From Kalaharituber pfeilii (lineage: Eukaryota; Ascomycota; Pezizomycetes; Pezizales; Pezizaceae), in contig WHUZ01000045.1 in assembly GCA_015179045.1 (NCBI GenBank), positions 186,001 through 250,000 on the forward strand: DNA of 64,000 bases, given 5' to 3'. Both the position numbers and the translations under genes were made by a program. Position 1 is the first letter of the stretch; each line of letters starts with the position of its first letter. The notes under the pieces are model-generated. The model saw only the letters and a program-made list of their open reading frames with translations, did not search any database and was not told the origin of the DNA. Below, in pieces: positions 21,344 to 33,800 of the stretch.

Positions 21344-22999
21344 CAGTTTTCCCTTGCTATACCGGATCTGTAAAATTTGGCCTTTTTCGTCCGGTAATGC
21401 ACGCTACTGGGATATTGCGCACTACCGGGATATTGCGCACTTTCCGGATACCACAACAAAAAGTTACTATGAGTGCAAATGGGCCTCAAGTGGGCTCAAA
21501 TTGAAGCCAGAGCATGGGAGAGTATGTTAAATTATCCTTTATATATTTCCTAGGCTTATTTGTAGCACATAAGGGATGACTTATTTGGTACATACCAAAT
21601 CCTATGCTGGACATGTTTCAAGCTGCCATGTGTTAATGATTCTATCCTGGGACCTTATTGACCTCACTGTATACTCTGCTGCCTAGTTCCATGAAGTATA
21701 GGATGTTTGGTGGTGCTCAGGCTATTCTGTAAAGAATTGCACTATCATATTAAAGCATACATCTTTGCTTATACATATGTACAGCAATTCTGAGCTACTA
21801 TACAGCATGAAAGCATTGTATAGAGAATCTCTAAGGCTATAAAATAGAAACACATATATAATAAGATACTTGCTAAACTGCTGGCAGTACCAGCTAACAG
21901 ATTTAGATGTTATATGCTACTTGAGTGGAGAGGTATGCAGGATGTAGTGAGAGAGTATATTAATATGTATATACATTAGATACAGATAATAATAGATGAT
22001 AAGATAAGTAATAGCAGTAACAGGTACCATAGTTACAAATACCACAGAGCTACATGAAGAGCTGATAAGTATTCTTGAAATGCTTTATGCATAAAATTCA
22101 TATAATAGTACCTAATAGCTCAAATCCATCAGCTATACTACAAGCAGTCTAGCAAGTGCCTTATTATATATATGTTTTTATTTTATAGCCTTAGAGATTC
22201 TCTATACAATGCTTTCATGCTGTATAGTAGCTCAGAATTGCTGTACATATGTATAAGCAAAGATGTATGCTTTAATATGATAGTGCAATTCTTTACAGAA
22301 TAGCCTGAGCACCACCAAACATCCTATACTTCATGGAAATAGGCAGCAGAGTATACAGTGAGGTCAATAAGGTCCCAGGATAGAATCATTAACACATGGC
22401 AGCTTGAAACATGTCCAGCATAGGATTTTGTATGTACCAAATAAGTCATCCCTTATGTGCTACAAATAAGCCTAGGAAATATATAAAGGATAATTTAACA
22501 TACTCTCCCATGCTCTGGCTTCAATTTGAGCCCACTTGAGGGCCATTTGCACTCACAGTACTTTTTTGTTGTGGTATCCGGAAAGTGCGCAATATCCCGG
22601 TAGTGCGCAATATCCCGGTGGTGTGCGTTATAGCAAGGTTCCGCTATAGAAATAAAATGCTTGGCAGAACAGAATAGGATGGGCAGCAAAAAGAATGTAA
22701 TTGGGAACAACGACAGCCTAATGTTATTATGTAATGTTAAGTTTAGTAAGCATCTGAAGGTGAATGCAAAGTGGGATAGCCAAGATTGGACGTTTCAGTG
22801 TTAGTGTATCCGGTATAGCAAATATTATTTGTATGAAGACAGGGGGGTAAGTGCCTGGCAATTCCTGTCCGGTCCGGTATTCTTAGTGCGTCCGGTATAG
22901 CAAGAGGGTTTGGTATGGAAACGGGATGTAGCAACCTGAGAGCATCCGGTATAGCAAGGTTTCCGGTACAACGAGGTCCGGTATAGCAAGGGAAAACTG
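21344..22999. mobile_element. Fold-back element with about 510-bp inverted arms
   Basis: Outer ends CAGTTTTCCCTTGCTATACC and its complement bound the element. Arms at about 21391-21905 and 22120-22625 are near-perfect mirrors (for example GATATTGCGCAC, then CCTAGGCTTATTTG and GCATGAAAGCATTGTATAG). The spacer is about 215 bp. The right flank, 22640-22985, adds several GGTATAGCAA repeats not found on the left. No transposase frame is present. The transcript would fold into a hairpin of about 500 bp. Confidence 0.85.
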
Positions 23000-23180
23000 T
23001 ATGTACGCTTCAAACTTGAACTTACTCCGCCCCTAGGCCCCACTTTTGTGGGGAAGTAAACCGACAGGGATTTGTCCGGGGTCGCGATCATCCGTCGGAT
23101 ATGTTATTAGGATCTAGTAAATCCAGATGTAGTCTCCGAATTTTACTGTAATATACGTATCTGTTCTTTATTCGTGATGA

Positions 23181-23202
23181 GGAGAGAGAGAGAGAGAGAG
23201 AA
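23181..23202. repeat. (GA)n microsatellite
   Basis: About ten GA units. Confidence 0.9.
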
Positions 23203-24351
23203 GACCAGGACCCCCCTCCAGATATCCGCAGCTCCTATCCACTGCCCGTTTACCCACGCTAGATCTAGTAACCGCCACACTACCTACACTCGTACATGCC
23301 ATACATGCCATCCCGATACATCACACACGGTATGCCTTAGTCATCCCGCTCACATTTACTACCCACAAATGAAAATACATTTCCGGTTAGCATGCATCAT
23401 GGTTCGGCACACATTGCACGCAGTCGCAATATCTGCTCAATTTGTAACATAGATTTGTGCTTGCAGTACAGCTGTTGCACACTTAAGCAACATCAAGAGT
23501 TATCTAAGTAAGCCGGAATAATCATCCTGGAGTAGTGCTTTGGCATTTTTCAACTACTCGTACTAGTTGTAGTATTAATCCAACTGCTTTTCACACTTTT
23601 CACGCCTGATCGCTGAAGTTGCTTTCTCTTGCAAGACATTGAACGTGGGCTAAACTGTGGGTTCCGGAGAGCGTTATCTTGGCACTAACATCTTACCACT
23701 CCCCTGGGATAAAGACCCGCTGCTGCACCCCCCGGTTATGAGCGCCAGTGAAATCCATCCTCAAATCCCATAGCAAGCTCTACTTTGTCCCGTCTTGCCG
23801 CCTTGAGCTTGCTCCGAAGGTTTGGAGTGAAGTCAGCTTGAAATCGCATCGCCTAGCTATTGCTTAAAAACTTCTGCTTCCTAAAATTTGTACTTCCATT
23901 CAGCTTCCCTATTTCAAGCTCCAATTTTTGTTTTGCAATTTCCTGCCTGAGTTTGACTTCTCCATTTCCTCAATACCGAGGCTTCGTTTTTTTCCGCCAT
24001 TCTAGTCTACCCCCATATCAATCAGAGATTATTTTGCTTGCCTGCATATATTAAGTTTTAACCGTAATATCCTGTTTCTTCTGATAACACTAATCAGGAA
24101 GTTTAATGCGTCTATTTGAAGGAGTACTGTCGTGACATGGAGTGGCAACGCGATGTCAAGGTCGACTTCAAATTTGACTTGTGGAAGTAGTATGCGGATT
24201 CACCCCTCTGACAAGCGAAAAAGTCAACTCTTCCATTTGGGGAGCTCAAGCATAATCAGCAATCCGCGTCCGAATGTTTGGAGCTTGATCATACTTAACC
24301 ACGCAACCCCCGAACTCTCACTACGGTATCGGTGCCGCTTTCCCCGCAGCA

Positions 24352-24738
24352 GTGGCACCGGACCTGCCGGTGATGTGGTTGCGAACCAATCTCAGCAGAG
24401 CTACAGCTGCCCAATATATGGATCATAGGCAATTGTTCTCTCCAGCGGAGAGCGATGCCCCTGTGGGAATGCTCGATCTGCGGACTCTGTCCAGGAAAAT
24501 TTACCACTTAAGGGGGGCCATCCTCCCGCCATCAGTGACTAACTCCAACCTGTTCAAAGAGTGGCTTTCCTATTTCATCAGGCATAACCTCGACTTCGGT
24601 GTCGTACATGCCTGGGTATCAGTATTAAGGGAGTGGCCCCGCTGCAGTGACTATACCCCTGAACACTTTACAATTGACATCCAGGCACCCAGCACATACA
24701 TATGGGAAACGTGCGCATCCCAAATTCTCACCCAGTAA
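24352..24738 (+). CDS. Hypothetical ORF, possibly one exon of a larger gene
   Basis: The frame is open from about 24286 to the stop at 24738; the first internal GTG or ATG near 24352 may not be the true start. The protein has mixed composition with aromatic and charged residues (LDLRTLSRKIYHLRGAILPP, KEWLSYFIRHNLDFG, EHFTIDIQAPSTYIWETC), unlike the low-complexity chance frames nearby. No signal peptide, membrane segment or known domain is visible. See the ORF at 16689 for a weak resemblance. Confidence 0.35.
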   Translation: MAPDLPVMWLRTNLSRATAAQYMDHRQLFSPAESDAPVGMLDLRTLSRKIYHLRGAILPPSVTNSNLFKEWLSYFIRHNLDFGVVHAWVSVLREWPRCSDYTPEHFTIDIQAPSTYIWETCASQILTQ

Positions 24739-24739
24739 G

Positions 24740-27700
24740 GTCCCCGAACCCGCGTCCTGGATTCACAACCAACAGAATCAGAGTGAGCAATCGAGAGGTT
24801 TGTTTCCCCTGAAACTTGCTGAGCCCTTCCTTCGGTAACCGAGTCCAGTTGTCAAACAGAAGGAGGGCTGGCACTAGGTTACGTATTTTCTCATGAAGCA
24901 TGAACGATTCCCGAAAATTCAATGCACCAAAACAGCTGAGGAATTTAATTGACGTATTCAAAAGGTAACTGCTGCCGCTCGTAAAAACCGCAGAAAACAA
25001 GACTGCGATCATATGATTATGTGAGATCAGGGTTATCGGTAATTACCTTATTGCGGAGATTTTTACTTTTTTTTGGGGGGGGGATGACAATGTAATATAT
25101 CACAGCATAATTAGCATACAATAGCATTGAATCTGCATGTTGGATATGCAGTTCCATTGGTAAACATACATAACATATACGTATATATCTCGTATGTGGT
25201 TGATTTAATGCCAGTGAAAGTGCTGGTTCTTGACATGCTTATTGCCGCATTTGAAGGCACAAAATGATAAGCCCACGAGTACTAAGTATCAATCTTCGTG
25301 AAGCCTGAATTCAGTTCATTGAGATAGAGAATGACGATCTCTCGACAGTTAGCTAACATCCGACCGTAATATTCGTTGTATGTACTGCCTAATGGTCGGG
25401 ACTCTCCATTTTTATTGAACACTGAGCATATTACGACGAATAAACGACGCAAAGCTTTCTCCTGTTGTGCATATAGATGTTCCTCATGGCTGTCCCAGCC
25501 ATCCTCTTATAATTATAAACTCAAAGAAGCGACCTCTAGATAACAAAACATCACTGGCTCGTATCACAATTTATCCTTGTAAGGACGTGATAAAATTGCC
25601 GGAGGTGCGTTGCAGCCCCGCTATGGCTCGCTCCTTCTACCTGAGGATTCACGCCAAGCGACTGGGTCAAAATACGTTAATCAAATTTAGATGATGTATA
25701 TGCACCCAGCGACGCCCTCAAATATCATTTCTATGAGGTTTGTACACGTGAAGTGTATTCGGATAATATGGTCTGGTGGGGATCGGTGGTACCTGGCCAG
25801 ATGCATCCATGTGAGCCTGGTAAGTATGTTGCACCCAAGTCAATTAATCATCCCGGTACTGTATAGATTTTTAAAATGACCGATCTTTAGCCCAGAGTAG
25901 CTACCTTAACATAACAATTGAAGAGTAATTTTAACCCATGAAGAAAACGTCGTCATGGTGTGGGGCTTGAACATCCAGAGGCCTTGCACAAGCCATCTAC
26001 ATCTACCCCATCGATACTATAACATGGCGACTTAGCCAGGTGCTTGGCAACAAACTAAGACCTCTGTCACAGTATGAACTAGATGCAATCGGGGGAAGCG
26101 GAGGAATCTAAATGTCTCTGTCTATGGAGGTATGAGTCCGATCTTTTAGTTGTGGAGAGAAATACATGATGCAACTTTTGAAAATTGTTTGCAAGGTGTT
26201 TGAGCAACAACACCGTGGCGGTTATGCGTGCAATTGAGCCAAGCTCATTAGAATACTGCTTTCTACTATGTACATTGATATGATGTAGGGTCCTTTAATA
26301 TATCGAGCAACATCTGGCAAGGTACTAGCCGTTTCAAGGCCGTGCCGAGTTTTCACAAAATATCTGGTCACTTGCGTTTGTAAAAGTGCTCGACTCGCAA
26401 GCTTTGTTCAGATTGGACTGTTACCAAGCATTCGCTCAAATTCCGCTATTTCAAAAAAATCCGACCGCCACTAATAGTAAGGCTGCTACTCACCTGCTCT
26501 AAGTATACAACTCCACCAAAGCTAAATTAACACCTAGCGATTACAGTTCCCTAAATTCATTGAGCCTACTGCTATTGTGCTTCTTAGTTGTCCACCACAT
26601 TTGGCGGGCGAACAATTCCCGTACTGGCAGACATATACAAAATTTTGCCCTAGACAGTTCCTAGCTACTTAACAAACTTATGGGTAATTGCAGCAGAAAT
26701 TTTGTCAGGCTTTAGTTGAAACGTAGGTAGGACAGCTGTTTGGCTCTGTTCAGCCTCTGTACAAAAAGCGCCTCAGGCTCTGGGTCACCGGGATCTTCCG
26801 CAATCATAGGCAAGAATGAGCTGGCGTTGGAGCGGCACATCCAGCTGCAACTTTTTCCGACGTCAAGATCGGTCTAAGTAGACTTTAAAAACAGGAGTCA
26901 TAGTCGCTAACCGGTATCATTAATGGCATAGTATATATAGAATTGTGCGGCATGACTTGAGATTCGCATAATTGAGTGCATGCAGCAATTATGCTCATGA
27001 TTGTTTGATCCGCGGAACGAGTTCCGCAAGTATTCCTCATCGCTTTTGGAGAGAATCGTGACATGTTCGGAAAGCTGCATAGGAGCTGGAGTCAGTAGCA
27101 CACAAATCTCAGGCTGTGGGCATCCGGACTTTCCCAGAAACACCCCGCAAACGAAATTTGTAACTCTGGAAAGTTGCTATGCTGATCAGCCGCTTCGTCC
27201 CGAACATCCTTGTTGCATGGCATCTACATATATGGTTCAGGGTTACTGGTAGGGTCTTGAGCTGCAGCTGAGTGCGACTTGTGCCCTGGGACAAGGCATA
27301 CGTGTACCTGGTAAAAGTGCCGAAGCGGCTCTAGTGCCATACCGTAGAGGTCGAAACTGTGTGCCCAATTCCGGATGCTTCACAGTCATATATAGTTCTA
27401 CTGTCGGGGTCATAGTATTCCTGAATCAATGGAGGAAAACTTGAAATCACGAGATTCAAGTCGCATGTAGGAGACAGGAATTCTGTATACAACTAACATT
27501 CACTTGTATTACTAACAAGTAGGAATGAATTTGGATGTAGAAGTAAGGCACGGAAACAATTGGTAGACGGGCCAGGAGCCGCCAAGGACATGGCCGTACG
27601 ACCACCTACATTCTTATTTTCATCTGCGTTGGAGGCCTTACGCGGGGGCGGAGCTCGGTGCCTTGCCGATCAGAAGCCACCGGCAGTGGGAGGACAGACA

Positions 27701-27800
27701 TCCAAATAAATCTCCCACATAACCATCTTGATTTTCTCCTCTGCGACGAAACTTCGGAACTGGAAAGTTTGATTTCGGACCATACGACCAATTCATCGAC
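24740..27800. other. 3-kb stretch without recognised gene or repeat
   Basis: Only short frames on both strands. I saw no poly-A-tailed insertion and no inverted-repeat element. The last 70 bp before 27801 are open in the frame of the downstream gene, so its first exon may start upstream. Confidence 0.4.
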
Positions 27801-30800
27801 ATGGATCACGAGAGGGAGAAATATCGTTTCCTGGAGCTAATATTTGACGAAAGTCCAATTCGCAGGCACGGGACATGGGTCAAAGCCCATGACTCTTTAC
27901 AAAAATATCCAGACCAGCTGACCACTTTAACTAACAATGCACAGTTCCTGAATACTTTCATTGCCGATTTCGATCGATACGGTGGTCGAGTCGTCCAATT
28001 CCTACAAAATGCAGAAAATTATCTTCCACGAACACCGGAGGGGCTTCAGTCACGAAAGTTTCTCGGCAACCTCATGGTTGACAGACTCTTAGTCCCGCTT
28101 CTCGATGACCAGTACTATCACCTGACAGATAAGGAAACATGCTTCGAACTCTTGATGAGCACCTTGTTACTGGCAGATCACACCGGAAACCGCCTGCGCG
28201 GACTGGCCAATCGTCTATCCGGCATTCCAGGACTACTGGGCAAGCTTATCAGCTCGGATCGGAGTTCTGATTTCCTGGAGGATTGGGTTAATGCCTTAGG
28301 GAGAAATCACCCAGATCCTTCCACTCTCCGGGGGTGGACTGAAGTGATAGCAAACCTCTCAGACACATGTGTAGAGGGCCATGACAATATTGAAGAGTTT
28401 CTGGATAAGTGGAATTCTCTACAAGTCCTTCGGCAACAGCTGCATCAGTCTCGCATCTCTTTGACACAGAATCCGCATGACCATTTTTCATTCCCGGAAG
28501 AAATTCAGAATCTTTTGCGCGACCTCCGACTTCCGACGCCGAATTCCGAGTTGACACTGATATCCGCCATCAAAGCAGTTGAAGTAACATTCACCTTTGA
28601 GATATTGGCAGCTCTCATCAGAGCGATGCCTTGTTGGGTGTGTTTCTCAAAATGCGCCGGCGGAATCCACACTTTACCTGCAGCATCGCATAACAGACGC
28701 CGGAGCTCTGTTAAGTTTGATCCAACGGAAGCAGATACCATTATGTATGCAGATTTGTTCGGTACGAGTCTCGGAAAGTGGAAAATAACCCTCTCTGGTC
28801 AAGCTCTAAAGGATCTTCAGCAATCACAATCTGAAGGTAGTGTTATCCTCGGTGGTCGGTAACAGGTTGTTCAAAAAATTGTCAACCGCTAACTATACAT
28901 TTCGTAGGAAATTTCGATCACATCTGGAGCAAGTTGAAAGATCTAGCTACCGGGGACTGGGTGCGCAGGTCTGTTGCAAACCCCGTTTCAATTGACTACT
29001 TGAAATTCAAGGTTCGTCTATTCGAGGCAAAGTATGGCTCAAACGGTCGGATCTTATGGCAAGTTGACCGGGCCTTCGACGAAAGAATCAATGCGGAATG
29101 TCAGATTGTGAAGGGTAAGTCTAATCCTTCCACTGTTTACATCACCTTGTTGAACTAACATTTTCTTTCAGTGTGGAGGATTGGCGACGTGAAGGAGGTG
29201 TGTTCCCACTACCAGTGACGAAATTAATTAAATATTACATCAAGCGACTGACCTCCAATAGATCAAGGCATCTTACGATCTGGTTGCTCGCACGCAGAGC
29301 ACATGGTCGGCCCAAAGGATTGCGGACTGCAAGGTTAACAAGATTGATACAGCCAAGCAAATCAAGGAACCGGCTTTCTTTGGAGATAGAGAGGGGATAC
29401 GACGGCAGAGCCTGACGCTGATAATTTTGAAAACAGGACGGCTCTGGATATTCTGGTTTCTGGTAATATTTAAACCCAATCTGAGCCTCTTTCGCTATAA
29501 TCCTCCCTTCCAGTGGGTCTAGTTAAGCTAATGCAAGAATACTGCGTTGTGATCAGGAAAATTCCATACACTTACAAGCAAAATATTCGACAATATCACG
29601 TCTGGCAACCAGGACGCTGAGTTTCCTTTCGATGTTACTGGTACCGAGATTGGAATTATCAAGCATTTCCGCACAGCAGCATTCATATTGGGAAGAAGTG
29701 GGACTGGAAAAACTACCTGTCTGCTGTACAAACTGCTCAGCAGATATTTGGCCAGTGCTCAGAATTTTGGGGTTGAACATCGGTTGCGACAGGTATTTCG
29801 TCGCCATTGACCCAAATGTTTTGGCCTTTTCTGTTGTTGACCCATGAGCAGATTCTACTCACGCGCTCTGAGCCCCTTTCCCGCAAGCTAAGGCTCGAAC
29901 TCCAACGCTTGATCAAATCACAACTCCTCCTAGTCGATGGCGTGGTCTTTACACGAGAAGCTCCTGAAGATCAAGAAAATGGAGACTCAAAGTCGCTGCT
30001 TTCATTACAGCCCGAAGATTTCCCACTTGTCTGCACCTTCAGTCATTTTATGAAACTACTAGAAAATACCATCAGGTGCTGATTCCTCGATCCGGGGAAC
30101 GTGCAATTCTGCCACAGTAGCTAATGTCCCAATGCTGTAGGGCTCATGACCGCCAGAATTTTGATTTCACTGAACGCCAGGGCGCAGGAGAACTCGTCGA
30201 TTTCACAATTTTCAAGGCTGCTTACTGGCCAAAAATGGGTGCTTCGAAGCTGGACCCAGGTCTTGTGTTTTCGGAAATTATGGGAGTGATCAAAGGTGCG
30301 GGATCTTCCAAAAATGGCTTCCGGCCACTTTCCAGGGATGAGTATATTGCAAGAAGCCCAAACTTGGCTCCTTCGTTTCCGAGCCAAAGCGAGCGAGAGC
30401 TTCTATACAGCATATATGAGAATTATGAGCGGATGAAGAAGCAGCGGCGTGACCATGACAGCATTGATAAGGTGATGAGTGTACTGAACGCCGTTAGCCA
30501 GCCGAGCATGAAAAGGAGACTATACGACATTTTGCAGGAAATATATGTCGACGGTATGTAATACGTTCTGCCTTCATGCTCCTATGAGCCGCTCATACAG
30601 TTGGTGGGATAAAAGAAGTTCAGGATCAACGTGCAATTGAGATTGAATTGTTACTGCATCTGGTGCAGAATCCTCGGGGGATTCATTTTGGTATGTTTAT
30701 GGTCCACCAAGATCCTTTGCTTCTACGCTAACCAATCTACAGCTGGAGACAGTGCTCAGTGCATCTCCAATGACTCAGCTTTCCGCTTTGCCAATGTGAA

Positions 30801-33800
30801 AGCTTTGTTCTACGACCATTACTTTCAATTTGACCCAGAACTTGCAAAGCCTGAACTTTTTTCGTTGTCAAAGAATTTTCGTTCACATCAAGGAATTCTA
30901 TCACTTGCCTCTTTCGTGATGGGGTTATTATGGAAAGGTGATACTGAAGGCACCTGTTAACTTGTCGACGACGCTTATGATATTACAGGATTTCCGAATA
31001 TGGTTGACAAGCTATCACCTGAGATTGGTCAATACCAAGGACCGCTGCCTACAATTTTCAGTAAGCTCCTCGTTGGCTCGTTATGCTTAGCTAAACACTC
31101 ACTAGGGATGATAGTTGGCCCCAACATCACTGAGCTTCTCATCATGGCAGGCAATGAAAACTCATCCACGGACCAGCAAATTATTATTGTGAGGGATGAA
31201 GAGACCCGGGGTATGCTACAGTCAAGGCTAGGAGATAATAGTATAGTCTTCACCATCCTCCAAAGTAAAGGTATGGAATATGACGACGTCTACCTTTACG
31301 ATTTCTTCTCTTCTAGTCCATGCGCTTCAGCATGGCGCACCCTTGATGTACTGCTTCCAGAAGGATCCAAGCCCTGGTATGCAAGCCAGCACATGGTACG
31401 TTGTTCCACCAATGTATGCGAATACAGGGCCCTTGTGCTAATTTAACAAAGACAATGTGTACCGAGTTAAAGGTTTATACTGCCTCTAATGGGTTCACAT
31501 CAAAATGCTTATACTTCATCTAGAATCTCTATGTTGCGATAACTCGCCCGCGAAGCCGGCTGTGGCTGCTTGAGAGTCGACCCAATCCCGTCATCGAATT
31601 GCTAACTACAAAACTTGAAAAGCCACTTGTTAATCTCCGCTTTTTCGAACAACACAATGTAGGTGTTAGCATCATGCCAATACTTTTTGTAAATTGCCTA
31701 ATGTGGAGATTAGCTGGAATCCTTAATGCCAGAACTACGGCCGTTCACTGCCACTACGAAGGAAGAATGGACGCGTACCGGGGAGCAATGCATGGACCAA
31801 GGGATATATGATCAGGTATGTGGCGAAACACTTTTAAGTTTTGGAGCTATTACTGAATTACAACTGCAAAAGGCTTTGAGATGTTTCCAGAATTCTGGCG
31901 ACGAAGAAAAAATAATTTGGGCTAAAGCTTGCATCGCAGAGCAAAAAGGGCGGGAGCACCGAGCGAAAGGACAAATGCGCGAGTTCAGTGAATCTTTCGA
32001 GCAGGCCTCAAAGGGTTTCATTACCATTGGGATGATGCCGAGAGCAGCCAATTGCTTCGAGGCTTTGGGTCAATATGTCAAGGCGGCAGGTAAGTACATG
32101 TGCGAATCATTGTGATACACTACAGTTTGATGACCTGACTTAAATCATTACCATCTGACCAGAAATATGGTCGCATATGCGCCAGCATCAACGTGCGGGA
32201 GAGCTATACGAAAAGGCAGGGGCATCACATATTCCACGGGCAGCAGATGAATATTATATGGCCAACCTTCCAGCCGTGGCATTGAACCTTCTTCTTCGAG
32301 GTGAACTCTATGAAAAGGTGGTGGATGGCTTAACAATGTAAGTCCTAATATACCTCGAAAAAACACATACCAAATTACGCATTAGATCCTGAAATTTGGA
32401 GGACTATGATGAAACTAAGGCAATGTTAGATATCAAACCAAAATTCCGGAGTCAGAGCGAAAGGTCATGGCACGTCAACTTAATGCTCTACTTCGTGAGG
32501 GGAAAATCCCTAAGCATCTGAAACAAAAAACGTTCAACTTGCTTGCCTCAGAGGACGAGAAGAAAGCATTCCTGAAGGAATTCAAACTTCACGAAGAACT
32601 ATGGCAGTTTCTTGAAGAGCGAGACAAACTCGACGAGGCCCTTGAGGAGCTGGTTAAGGCTAATGCCATGGATTTGATTCTTAAAAGTTCCTATAAGGCC
32701 AATAAAGAGTGGCAACGCTCCCGCAAAGCAGATCTCGCACAAATTTACAACTGTGTTAATGCGAATCAAGTCATGTCGGCCTTTATTTCCAACGCTGAAA
32801 CTCGCATAGAAGTATGTCCGAAACAAAACTATGCAGGCGCAGTTTGGGCTATAGAATGGACTGCTCTGGTTAGCAGATGCGAAATTCAGATCAAAGCCGG
32901 GACGCTGCCCTCGAAGCGCGATTTGGGTGAGGAAGGTACATGGTGTGTGAATTTCCTGAGTACTATAGTATGTCTCCCTTCTGTTCCAGGATGCAGTGGT
33001 ATACACTAACAAGTGCGTGTTTTGTAGTTGACGCTATTCCCTGACTACTTCCTAAAGAGGGTTGACAGCTTGCCACAACTGTCAATCACGATTGACTATA
33101 TGTGCCACATGAGCGCCTTTGTGCATTCACAGCAATTTCCACTAGCAACTCTAAGCTGCTTGGGACTTGTGAACATTGCTGGGCAGGGATATCGTCCCTT
33201 ACCGTGGTCCATCATGGTGACAAAGCGGGCAGCGTTTGAACGACATGCTGCCGTCAACCAATCAGAGGTGTATAAACATATAGTTCCCAACTTCGAAAGC
33301 GCTGCGCAGAAAATATATCGAAAAGCTACGGAACTGCTTTCAACACTTGACACATGCATTAAATGTGTCGGTCGAGGTAAGTGTGGAAGAAATCTTAACG
33401 CTAACAAAAAACTAACAAACAAACGTGATTCTGCAGAAAGTTGGGCACTTGTAAAGGCAAGTGATAAACGTCCCAAGCAACCTCAGTGCCACCAACAGCA
33501 GTTTCGTGTCAATTTTCGCCAGCGCCTAAGGGTAAGCAACATTTTTTACTCATTCCTTGGTATCATTACCTTTTACAGAGTATATTCTTACTGTAATTAC
33601 ATTTCTTCTAGGACTTGGTGAAAACCTGCCGTATATTCGGGGAAATCAAGCAAAATTACTCCTGTAAGTAACCAGAGTTCGCAACCCAAGCTCAAAATCT
33701 CTAATATCTGCGTAGCCGACTGGACAACTCGCTGTGACTCCTATTGCGTTACCCACCTCGTGCGATTTCTCTGTTACCGGTCAGGGTATGAGCAGGATGC

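Noticed and set aside
32400..32466. Apparent frameshift in the large gene (missing A in an A4 run)
   Set aside because: An acceptor at 32428-32429 gives a 92-nt GT-AG intron and restores the frame without any mutation.
32935..33027. Two tiny introns around 32935-33027
   Set aside because: A single 60-nt intron (32968-33027) with GTATGT donor and a CTAAC branch site explains the region better.
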